This document shows positions 1 to 4,359 of a DNA stretch of 5,717 nucleotides, one piece after another. Position numbers and translations under genes: made by a program. The stretch covers positions 1 to 5,717 of the forward strand of contig WQUU01000109.1 of assembly GCA_009781925.1 (NCBI GenBank), read 5' to 3'. The notes beneath the pieces were generated by a model. The model was given only the letters and a program-made list of their open reading frames with translations. It had not been told where the DNA came from and made no database searches. How positions within the stretch are numbered: position 1 is the first letter of the stretch; every line of letters starts with the position of its first letter. This DNA comes from Bacillota bacterium (lineage in GTDB: Bacteria; Bacillota; Clostridia; Oscillospirales; Oscillospiraceae).

Positions 1-330
1 TTTGAGCGCAAAGGTGTCATCATCATCGACAACGAGGATGACAGGCTGGATAAGGACAGCGTCATGCTGGACGCCATCGAGGCCGGCGCCTCGGACATGG
101 AGGCGGGAGAGGGGCTTTTCGAGGTGACCACGGCCCCGGACGACTTCCAGGCCGTTGCAAACGCCTTGGAAAAGGCGGGCTATACCTTCCTCTCCGCCCA
201 GGTGGAGATGGTGCCTGGCGCCACGATCCGCCTCGACTCCGAGGACGATCTCAAGAACATGCGCAAGATGCTGGAGATGTTCGAGGACAATGACGATGTG
301 CAAAATGTTTGGCATAATTGGGAAGAATAA
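1..330 (+). CDS. yebC: YebC/PmpR-family regulator or translation factor, 3' part only
   Basis: The reading frame is open from the first base of the window and ends at TAA 328-330, giving the last 109 residues. The start lies upstream of the window. The family signature is clear at the C-terminus: an acidic stretch with GLFEVTT and DDFQAV, the VPGATIRLDSEDDLKN region, and the final DDVQNVWHNWEE, which matches the usual DDVQNVYHNWE end of YebC proteins. About 240 residues is normal for the family, so roughly the first 130 are missing. Members are cytosolic. Some act as DNA-binding regulators (PmpR), and more recent work links YebC to translation of difficult motifs such as polyproline. Which role applies here cannot be read from the sequence. 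The next gene starts 78 bases downstream on the same strand, with an inverted-repeat element in between. Confidence 0.93.
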   Translation, partial: FERKGVIIIDNEDDRLDKDSVMLDAIEAGASDMEAGEGLFEVTTAPDDFQAVANALEKAGYTFLSAQVEMVPGATIRLDSEDDLKNMRKMLEMFEDNDDVQNVWHNWEE

Positions 331-343
331 GGACAGATAACAA

Positions 344-388
344 TTAACAGTTAACAACCGACGGCTGTTGTTCGTTGTTAACTGTTAG
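344..388. repeat. Perfect 14-bp inverted repeat in the yebC-flippase gap
   Basis: TAACAGTTAACAAC at 345-358 is the exact reverse complement of GTTGTTAACTGTTA at 374-387, with a 15-base spacer. One more position (T344/G388) can pair as a wobble in RNA. No T run follows the right arm, so it does not look like an intrinsic terminator. The AT-rich TTAACAGTTAAC-type arms resemble small dispersed intergenic repeats that I remember from gut Clostridia genomes. That recollection was not checked, and the copy number in this genome is unknown. The element ends 10 bases before the GGAGGT of the next gene. Confidence 0.6.
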
Positions 389-408
389 CTGCCTTTCGGA
401 GGTACAGA

Positions 409-2037
409 GTGCCAGAAAAACGAAAGCAAAGTTTCCTGCACGGCGCGACGATTCTGCTCGTCAGCATGACGATCATCAAGATACTCGGCGCGATCTATAA
501 AGTTCCGCTGTACAATATCCTCGGCGACAGCGGCACCACGGATTTTGCCATCGCCTACAACATCTATAACCTCTTGGCCACGCTGTCCACTGCGGGCTTG
601 CCCATCGCTTTGGCGCGCATGATCGCGGAGGCGCACACCCAGGGCCGGGAAAACCAGGTGCGGCGCAATTACCGCGTGGCATACATGGCGTTTCTGGTGC
701 TGGGTACGGTGGGCTCTCTGGTGCTGTTCTTCTTCTCCGACGGGCTTGCGGGCATCATGAGTACGCCGACGGCGGGCCTGAGCATTCAGGCCCTGGCTCC
801 GGTTGTTCTGCTGGTCTGCCTTATGTCCGTCTATAGGGGCTATGCCGAAGGACACAGGGACATGATCCCCACCTCCGTGTCCCAGGTCGTTGAGACCGCC
901 GTCAAGATGGTCGTGGGTTTGGTGATCGCCTGGCTGCTTGTCAGAGCCGGATACAGCGTCTCCACAGGCGCGGCGGGCGCGATTCTGGGCGCGAGCTTCG
1001 GCGGGGCGGCCGCGCTGCTCTATCTCATTTTTGCCAAGCGCAAGAGAAGCCGCGTCGAAGCCCCCTACGAACAGGCGACAGACAGGGCGGATTCCTCAAA
1101 AAGAACCCTCGCCAGGCTGCTGAAGATCGGGGTGCCCATCGCCTTGGGCTCCAGCGTCATGGCCATCATGACCCTGATCGACTCGGGGCTTGTCATGTGG
1201 CGGTTGCAAAGTGTCACGCACGGTCTCGGCATGACAAATGAAGCTGCCAAAACCCTGTATGGGCAATATCAGTATGGCCTGACGCTCTTCAACGGGCCCA
1301 CGTTTCTCGTCCCCGCCTTCACTGTCAGCATTATCCCCACCATCGCGAGCCTGGCGGTACAAAAGCGCCGGTCTGAGATACGGGATGTGGCGGAGATGGG
1401 CCTGCGCGTCTCCACCGTCCTCAACCTGCCGATGGCGGTGGGAATGGTCGTGCTGGCCGCGCCGCTGATGCAGGTACTTTTTACGCATTCCACCGGAGTC
1501 GCTGTAAATATCCTCTACATCCTCGGTATTGCGTCCTTCTTTGTCTGTACAACCCTGATGACGACCTCAATCCTGCAGGCCAGCGGACATGAGCGCCTGC
1601 CGGTGATCTCCATGATCTGCGGGGCGGTGGTGGAGATCGCGCTCAACTTGCTTCTGGTCGGCATTCCGAAGATCAATGTCCTCGGCTCCGCCATCGACAC
1701 CTTGGGCTGCTATGTGACGATCACGCTGCTCAATCTGGTGTTTTTGCACTTTACGATGTCGGAACGCATCCGGTTTACCAAAATCATTCCGCGCCAGTTG
1801 ATCGCCTCTCTGGTGATGGGCGCCGCCGCCTGGGGCGTCTATGGCCTGCTGGATAAGCTGGTTTTGCACGGCGGGCAAGCGGGCAGAATGATGACGGCGG
1901 TGTGCTTGGTCGTCGCGATCGGCGTGGCTGCTGTCGTTTATCTGGTCTTGGTGGTTATGCTGCGCGCGCTCACCTTGGAGGACGTCCTGTCCCTGCCGAA
2001 GGGCGCGAAAATCGCAAAGTTGCTCCGTATGAAATAA
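409..2037 (+). CDS. MurJ/SpoVB-like polysaccharide flippase (MOP superfamily membrane protein)
   Basis: This is a 542-residue, strongly hydrophobic multi-spanning protein, the usual length for the Firmicute polysaccharide biosynthesis/SpoVB/YabM branch of the MOP (MATE/MVF) exporters. These proteins move lipid-linked sugar precursors such as lipid II across the cytoplasmic membrane. The signature segments are the N-terminal KILGAIYKVPL (residues 24-34), the AYNIYN...STAGLPIALARMIAE block (about 49-74), and RGYAEGHRDMIPTSVSQ (about 143-159). A basic cytoplasmic loop of about 25 residues (roughly 208-232) splits the protein into two bundles of membrane segments. The start is GTG 409, chosen because GGAGGT at 398-403 lies 5 bases upstream. 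A flippase gene directly before mazG matches the yabM-yabN order in Bacillus. The exact substrate (lipid II, a spore cortex precursor or another glycolipid) cannot be decided from sequence. Confidence 0.9.
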   Translation: MPEKRKQSFLHGATILLVSMTIIKILGAIYKVPLYNILGDSGTTDFAIAYNIYNLLATLSTAGLPIALARMIAEAHTQGRENQVRRNYRVAYMAFLVLGTVGSLVLFFFSDGLAGIMSTPTAGLSIQALAPVVLLVCLMSVYRGYAEGHRDMIPTSVSQVVETAVKMVVGLVIAWLLVRAGYSVSTGAAGAILGASFGGAAALLYLIFAKRKRSRVEAPYEQATDRADSSKRTLARLLKIGVPIALGSSVMAIMTLIDSGLVMWRLQSVTHGLGMTNEAAKTLYGQYQYGLTLFNGPTFLVPAFTVSIIPTIASLAVQKRRSEIRDVAEMGLRVSTVLNLPMAVGMVVLAAPLMQVLFTHSTGVAVNILYILGIASFFVCTTLMTTSILQASGHERLPVISMICGAVVEIALNLLLVGIPKINVLGSAIDTLGCYVTITLLNLVFLHFTMSERIRFTKIIPRQLIASLVMGAAAWGVYGLLDKLVLHGGQAGRMMTAVCLVVAIGVAAVVYLVLVVMLRALTLEDVLSLPKGAKIAKLLRMK

Positions 2038-2045
2038 ACGACTCC

Positions 2046-2107
2046 TGTCACCCTGAGCGCGGCGAAGGGTCTTAAAACCAGGATTCTCTACTGCGCTCAG
2101 AATGACA
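2046..2107. repeat. REP-like intergenic inverted-repeat element (CCTGAGCGC...GCGCTCAG)
   Basis: TGTCACCCTGAGCGC (2046-2060) faces GCGCTCAGAATGACA (2093-2107). Thirteen of 15 positions are complementary. The two mismatches become G-U pairs if the minus strand is transcribed, so the hairpin is better in that direction. The core has GAAGGGTCTT followed by GGATTCTC, which fits the widespread TGTCA-CCTGAGCG-GCGAAGGATCT...CGCTCAGAATGACA intergenic repeat that I recall from many bacterial genomes. A T6 run (2115-2120) starts 7 bases after the right arm, so the element may also end transcription of the flippase gene. It has no coding capacity. Confidence 0.75.
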
Positions 2108-2133
2108 ACCACGATTTTTTAATAAATTCGTTG

Positions 2134-2158
2134 ATTTTTCAAGTTTTTTTTGAAAAAT
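2134..2158. other. AT-rich 9-bp inverted repeat upstream of mazG
   Basis: ATTTTTCAA (2134-2142) is the exact reverse complement of TTGAAAAAT (2150-2158), with a 7-base loop of G and T. It lies between the REP-like element and the mazG ribosome binding site. The stem is almost all A-T, so it is weak as an RNA hairpin. It could be an operator or a by-product of the local A/T tracts. It overlaps an ATG at 2157, which adds to the reasons for not starting mazG there. Confidence 0.35.
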
Positions 2159-2180
2159 GTCTTGCACAAAAGGGAAAAAC

Positions 2181-2981
2181 ATGATAGATTTTGAGTATCG
2201 GGAAAAATATGGCGTGCAGGACTTTATCCGCCTGATTGCCGTGCTGCGCGGGGAGGGGGGCTGCCCCTGGGATCGGGAGCAGACCCATGAAAGTATCCGG
2301 CGGAATTTGCTTGAGGAGACCTACGAGGTCTGCGAAGCCATTGACGAGCGCGACTCCGAACATTTGAAAGAGGAGCTCGGTGATCTGCTCATGCAGGTCA
2401 TCTTTCACGCTCAGATCGAGACGGAGCGCGGTTGCTTTACCATTGCAGATGTGGCGGACGCCGCCTGCAGGAAACTCATCACCCGCCACCCCCACGTCTT
2501 TGGGGATGTGCCGGTCAGCGGCGCGGACGAGGTTTTAAGCAACTGGGATGACATTAAACGCCGGGAGCGCGCCCAAGTCAAGACCTCCTCCGCGATGGAT
2601 ACGGTAGCCCGGAGTCTGCCGGCTCTCTGGCGGGCGGAGAAGCTCCAGGAGAAAGCCAAAAAAGCCGGCTTTGACTGGCCGGACATCGCCGGCCCGCTGG
2701 CGAAACTCGAGGAGGAGAAGGCGGAACTCCTGGAGGCTATTGCCGAGGATGACCAGGCCGGCGCTTTCGAGGAGCTTGGCGATATCCTGTTCTCCGTCGT
2801 CAACGCAGCCCGTTTCTTAAAAATTGACCCGGAGGACGCGCTGAACGCCTGCTGCGAAAAATTCATCCGCCGCTATCGGGCGATGGAGGAGCTGGCGGAG
2901 GAGCAGGGCGTTGCGCTGAGCGCGCTTGATCTCGCCTCTCAGGAGGCGCTCTATCAGCAGGGCAAAACAAAATTTTGGTAG
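2181..2981 (+). CDS. mazG: MazG-type nucleoside triphosphate pyrophosphohydrolase, two MazG domains
   Basis: MazG enzymes hydrolyse nucleoside triphosphates to monophosphates and pyrophosphate in the cytosol, clearing non-canonical NTPs and, in E. coli, influencing ppGpp levels. From ATG 2181 the protein has 266 residues, close to the 263 of E. coli MazG. The N-terminal domain carries GGCPWDREQTHESI (26-39), the metal-binding EExxE at E45-E49 and ExxD at E65-D68. RHPHVFGD (102-109) and NWDDIKRRE (121-129) are further family blocks. The second domain repeats the pattern with EExxE at 178-182 and ExxD at E198-D201. ATG 2181 is preferred over in-frame ATG 2157 because AAAGGG at about 2169-2174 precedes it at a normal distance, while nothing like a Shine-Dalgarno precedes 2157. 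The Bacillus counterpart YabN has an extra N-terminal tetrapyrrole-methylase domain that is absent here. HU follows after 102 bases. Confidence 0.92.
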   Translation: MIDFEYREKYGVQDFIRLIAVLRGEGGCPWDREQTHESIRRNLLEETYEVCEAIDERDSEHLKEELGDLLMQVIFHAQIETERGCFTIADVADAACRKLITRHPHVFGDVPVSGADEVLSNWDDIKRRERAQVKTSSAMDTVARSLPALWRAEKLQEKAKKAGFDWPDIAGPLAKLEEEKAELLEAIAEDDQAGAFEELGDILFSVVNAARFLKIDPEDALNACCEKFIRRYRAMEELAEEQGVALSALDLASQEALYQQGKTKFW

Positions 2982-3083
2982 GATATTTTGCATATTCCCA
3001 TGGTGAGCCGCGCGCGGCAGCTTGGGAGCGCAGAATTCTATATACGACGCAGTTTCACGAAAGAATTAGGAGGAGAACAGCAA

Positions 3084-3359
3084 ATGAACAAGGCAGAACT
3101 CGTAACAGCGGTTGCGGAGAAATCCGGTCTTTCCAAGAAGGACAGCGAAAAGGCTGTCAACGCGACACTTGAGACCATCACCAACACCTTGGAGACCGGG
3201 GAAAAGGTTCAGTTGGTCGGTTTTGGCGTGTTTGAAGTGAAGACCCGCGGTGTGCGCGTGGGCCGCAACCCCAGGACAAAGGAAGAGATCGAGATTCCGG
3301 CGTCCCGCGTCCCGCAGTTTAAAGCCGGCAAGGCCCTGAAAGAGGCCATCGGGAAGTAA
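3084..3359 (+). CDS. hup: HU-family nucleoid DNA-binding protein
   Basis: HU is a small dimeric protein that bends and compacts DNA. The 91-residue product has the standard layout: the N-terminal helices beginning MNKAELVTAVAEKSGLSKKD, the turn VQLVGFGVFEV (42-52), the DNA-binding beta arm with GRNPRTKEEIEIPAS (60-74) including the intercalating proline P63, and the C-terminal VPQFKAGKALKEAI. The start is ATG 3084 because AGGAGG at 3068-3073 lies 10 bases upstream and because HU proteins begin MNK. An in-frame TTG at 2988 would add 32 residues unlike HU. TATATA at 3039-3044 could be a -10 box, but I see no convincing -35 box, so HU may be read from the mazG transcript, its own promoter, or both. 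A strong terminator follows 33 bases after the stop. Confidence 0.97.
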   Translation: MNKAELVTAVAEKSGLSKKDSEKAVNATLETITNTLETGEKVQLVGFGVFEVKTRGVRVGRNPRTKEEIEIPASRVPQFKAGKALKEAIGK

Positions 3360-3392
3360 ATTCGCCAATAGGGAATAGGGGCAGACGTCCCT

Positions 3393-3436
3393 CCATAAAA
3401 ATGAGAGCAGCCGTTTAGTTGCTCTCATTTTTATGG
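3393..3436. terminator. Bidirectional intrinsic terminator between hup and rqcP
   Basis: CCATAAAAATGAGAGCA (3393-3409) and TGCTCTCATTTTTATGG (3420-3436) are perfectly complementary over 17 bp with a 10-base loop. Read in either direction, a TGCTCTC stem is followed by ATTTTTATGG, so the same DNA ends hup on the + strand and rqcP on the - strand. The right arm contains the rqcP stop codon (TAA, 3433-3431) and its last codon. Confidence 0.9.
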
Positions 3437-3676
3437 TAGGATTTCCCGATACATCGCGCCGGCGCTCTCTTTTGTCGCGGAGGCCGAGACGTCCAAAACC
3501 TCCACCTTCACCGTCCGCTGGCCAAAGCGCAGCTCGAGAATGTCCCCGGCCTTGACCTCATAGGACGCCTTGGCGGTTCGCCCGTTGACAGTGACACGCT
3601 GCCCGTCGCAGGCCTCGTTCGCCACGGTGCGCCGCTTGATGAGGCGGGAGACTTTGAGATATTTGTCGAGACGCAT
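3431..3676 (-). CDS. rqcP: RqcP/YabO-type S4-domain RNA-binding protein
   Basis: This 81-residue protein starts MRLDKYLKVSRLIKRRTVANEAC and continues with GQRVTVNGRTAKASYEVKAGDILEL, a textbook S4 RNA-binding domain over about residues 1-60. It is followed by a short tail, RTVKVEVLDV. Length and sequence fit RqcP (YabO, Hsp15-related), which binds stalled 50S subunits with peptidyl-tRNA and works with RqcH in C-terminal alanine tailing during ribosome-associated quality control. ATG 3676 is preceded on the minus strand by AAAAGGA (plus positions 3687-3693) with a 10-base spacer. In Bacillus yabO lies downstream of yabN in the same direction. Here it has kept its position after mazG-hup but is inverted and ends in a terminator shared with hup. 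It is divergent from the 67-residue gene, with 66 bases between the starts. Confidence 0.92.
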   Translation of the reverse strand: MRLDKYLKVSRLIKRRTVANEACDGQRVTVNGRTAKASYEVKAGDILELRFGQRTVKVEVLDVSASATKESAGAMYREILP

Positions 3677-3742
3677 GGTTGTGGATTCCTTTTACCGAGA
3701 TTTCTGTTTTGAACCCGATCGATTTCATAAGGAGGTACACTG

Positions 3743-3946
3743 ATGCGAAGCAGTTCGATGATAAGGCATGAAGGGATGTGTGCTCTCGCTGCAAGCCTTG
3801 GCCCTGTTGACGCTGAGCGGTTTATCGTGCTTTTGCGCCGAGAACCGTTTGACTACACGGAATGGCGGAAAAATTTGTACAAGGATATGACACTCGATGA
3901 ATTTTTGAAAAAAGCGGACGAATATCGTGGCATGGCGGAGGCGTAA
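3743..3946 (+). CDS. Small uncharacterised protein with GPVDAERFI...REPFDYTEW motif; possible antitoxin-like
   Basis: This 67-residue protein has an excellent ribosome binding site, AAGGAGGT at 3729-3736, 6 bases before ATG 3743. No signal peptide or membrane segment is visible. It has an N-terminal helix-like part (about 3-18), the segment LGPVDAERFIVLLRREPFDY (19-38), TEWRKNLYKDMTLDEFL (39-55) and a short charged tail. I recall small proteins with the (L/V)G.V(E/D)AE(R/K)FI...REPFDYT.W pattern as hypothetical, sometimes suspected toxin-antitoxin components, but I cannot name a family with certainty. No recognisable toxin gene is adjacent. It has its own terminator, whose stem starts inside the last codons, so it is a monocistronic unit. 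No good promoter was found in the 66-base divergent gap with rqcP. Confidence 0.8.
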   Translation: MRSSSMIRHEGMCALAASLGPVDAERFIVLLRREPFDYTEWRKNLYKDMTLDEFLKKADEYRGMAEA

Positions 3947-3962
3947 GTCTCCGCCATTTTTT
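3932..3962 (+). terminator. Intrinsic terminator overlapping the 3' end of the 67-residue gene
   Basis: ATGGCGGAG (3932-3940) pairs perfectly with CTCCGCCAT (3949-3957), loop GCGTAAGT, followed by a T run (3957-3962). The stop codon TAA 3944-3946 lies in the loop, so the last three complete codons form part of the terminator stem. Confidence 0.88.
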
Positions 3963-3988
3963 ACTTGATCTTAAATTGTAAGAATCTC

Positions 3989-4017
3989 TTGACAACTCAG
4001 GGAACAAGATATATAAT
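3989..4017 (+). promoter_or_regulatory. Fully consensus housekeeping promoter of the RHH regulator gene
   Basis: TTGACA at 3989-3994 and TATAAT at 4012-4017 are both exact consensus, with the optimal 17-base spacer. The region upstream (3957-3988) is A/T-rich and could act as an UP element. The expected transcription start is about 4024-4025, giving a leader of only about 14 bases if the RHH gene starts at GTG 4038. A perfect promoter in front of a putative repressor gene fits tight autorepression. Confidence 0.9.
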
Positions 4018-4033
4018 CATCTCGTGCCCTGAG
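3996..4033. promoter_or_regulatory. Operator-like inverted repeat spanning the RHH promoter
   Basis: CTCAGGGAAC (3996-4005) faces GTGCCCTGAG (4024-4033). Nine of 10 positions are complementary, including the perfect CTCAGGG/CCCTGAG cores. The dyad axis (4014.5) coincides with the centre of the -10 hexamer 4012-4017. One half-site lies in the spacer just after the -35 box and the other starts at the predicted +1. Binding here would block RNA polymerase. The downstream RHH protein is the natural candidate ligand, which is an inference from RHH autoregulation in general. Confidence 0.65.
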
Positions 4034-4037
4034 ATAG

Positions 4038-4232
4038 GTGGTGATAAATATACAGGCACGAAAAAAGCCGGGGCCTCATCCAGAAAAGCCATTGGATACT
4101 GAACTTAAAACGCGTGTTGATAAGGAAACGCTTGAAAAACTTGATTTTTGTAAGGATAAGCTAAATACAACACGTTCCGAAGTTTTAAGACGGGGTGTCC
4201 ACAGTCTGTATGATGACCTCACAGAAAAATGA
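4038..4232 (+). CDS. Ribbon-helix-helix (CopG/MetJ-Arc-like) DNA-binding protein
   Basis: This 64-residue protein has an N-terminal basic, proline-rich arm (ARKKPGPHPEKP, 7-18) and an RHH fold: strand ELKTRVD (22-28), helix KETLEKLDFCKDKLN (29-43), turn, and helix TRSEVLRRGVHSLYDDL (45-61). RHH dimers insert the strand pair into the DNA major groove and commonly repress their own promoter or act as antitoxins. The consensus promoter and dyad just upstream fit that role. The start is unsure. GTG 4038 and GTG 4041 lack an upstream Shine-Dalgarno, whereas AGGTGGTGA (4036-4044), one base from the ideal AGGAGGTGA, would better serve an in-frame ATA at 4050. Base composition is visibly more A/T-rich than the housekeeping neighbours, which suggests acquisition. 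No partner toxin was recognised. The DUF6809-like gene follows after 140 bases without a plus-strand terminator, so the two may be co-transcribed. Confidence 0.85.
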   Translation: MVINIQARKKPGPHPEKPLDTELKTRVDKETLEKLDFCKDKLNTTRSEVLRRGVHSLYDDLTEK

Positions 4233-4270
4233 GAGGAAGCGGCCACACTCAGCAAAGTCCAACCGCTTCC
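4225..4270 (-). terminator. Terminator-like hairpin of the predicted antisense RNA
   Basis: On the minus strand GGAAGCGG (4270-4263) pairs with CCGCTTCC (4242-4235), perfect over 8 bp, with a 20-base loop. After TCTCA comes T5 (4229-4225). The T run is short and begins 5 bases from the stem, so efficiency may be moderate. On the plus strand the hairpin is followed by AATACCGACA and would not terminate. Confidence 0.5.
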
Positions 4271-4303
4271 AATACCGACAACCGTCAGAAAGACAGTTGC
4301 AGC
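4225..4303 (-). ncRNA. Predicted antisense small RNA, about 80 nt, two hairpins (novel candidate)
   Basis: A strong minus-strand promoter (4338-4310) predicts a start at about 4303, a G. The RNA would begin with GCUG and then fold CAACUGUC (4299-4292) with GACGGUUG (4286-4279) around the loop UUUCU, an 8-bp stem with one U-G pair. On the plus strand that pair is a C/A mismatch, so the fold favours minus-strand transcription. A second hairpin, GGAAGCGG (4270-4263) with CCGCUUCC (4242-4235), is followed by UCUCAUUUUU, which resembles a terminator and would end the RNA near 4225. The transcript would be antisense to the RHH-DUF6809 intergenic leader and to the last codons and stop of the RHH gene. 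One frame is open and hydrophobic (VFLTVVGIGSGW) but has no ATG. I believe I have seen similar sequence in other gut Firmicutes, but this is unverified. Confidence 0.5.
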
Positions 4304-4326
4304 GTAAATATTATATCATGCGCTGC
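4299..4326. promoter_or_regulatory. Small inverted repeat centred on the minus-strand -10 box
   Basis: GCAGCG (4299-4304) and CGCTGC (4321-4326) are perfectly complementary with a 16-base spacer. The dyad axis, 4312.5, is exactly the centre of the minus-strand -10 hexamer 4310-4315. This repeats the geometry seen at the RHH promoter with a different arm sequence. It may be an operator half-site pair or coincidence. Confidence 0.4.
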
Positions 4327-4338
4327 GATGTCTTTCAA
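4310..4338 (-). promoter_or_regulatory. Strong extended -10 promoter on the minus strand
   Basis: Read on the minus strand, TTGAAA (4338-4333; 5 of 6 consensus) and TATAAT (4315-4310; 6 of 6) are 17 bases apart, and TGA (4318-4316) just before the -10 box gives an extended -10 (TGn). The predicted start is about 4303. No protein-coding gene lies in this direction before the antisense strand of the RHH gene, so the promoter points to a non-coding transcript. Confidence 0.7.
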
Positions 4339-4359
4339 GGGTTGTACAACTTTTGAAAG
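4332..4359. promoter_or_regulatory. 28-bp palindrome over the DUF6809 gene's Shine-Dalgarno and the minus-strand -35 box
   Basis: CTTTCAA (4332-4338) and TTGAAAG (4353-4359) flank a perfect central palindrome GTTGTACAAC (4341-4350). The only non-complementary positions, GG 4339-4340 opposite TT 4351-4352, would be G-U pairs in plus-strand RNA. As DNA it looks like an operator for a dimeric regulator. As plus-strand RNA it makes a stem of about 12 bp with a GUAC loop, which buries most of the GAAAGGA ribosome binding site (4355-4361) of the next gene. Confidence 0.65.

Noticed and set aside
1096..2112. Long minus-strand frames under the flippase gene (1096-1488 and 1567-2112).
   Set aside because: The products are Arg/His/Gln-rich and low in hydrophobic residues, typical of the reverse complement of a GC-rich membrane-protein gene, and the second runs into the REP-like repeat.
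2157..2180. mazG starting at the first ATG, 2157.
   Set aside because: There is no ribosome binding site upstream, it overlaps an AT-rich inverted repeat, and the added residues include the likely Shine-Dalgarno of ATG 2181.
3016..3044. A possible hup promoter using TATATA 3039-3044.
   Set aside because: No -35 hexamer at 16-18 bases; the nearest TTGGGA lies only 11 bases away. Kept only as a note under hup.
2988..3083. A longer HU starting at TTG 2988 (32 extra residues).
   Set aside because: The extra residues do not resemble HU, and AGGAGG plus ATG at 3084 gives the standard MNKAEL start.
4240..4303. An open hydrophobic frame on the minus strand inside the predicted small RNA (VFLTVVGIGSGW), like a type I toxin peptide.
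   Set aside because: It has no ATG, GTG or TTG with a Shine-Dalgarno at a sensible place, the frame runs through the terminator hairpin, and a stop lies just upstream in the -10 region. Not supported as a gene.
4210..4356. A 48-codon plus-strand frame overlapping the end of the RHH gene (begins MMTSQKNERK, ends GLYNF).
   Set aside because: It has only a weak GGGGTG upstream, the product is basic and low in structure, and it covers the predicted antisense RNA and the palindrome. It is most likely the shadow of structured non-coding sequence, though its conservation would be worth a glance.
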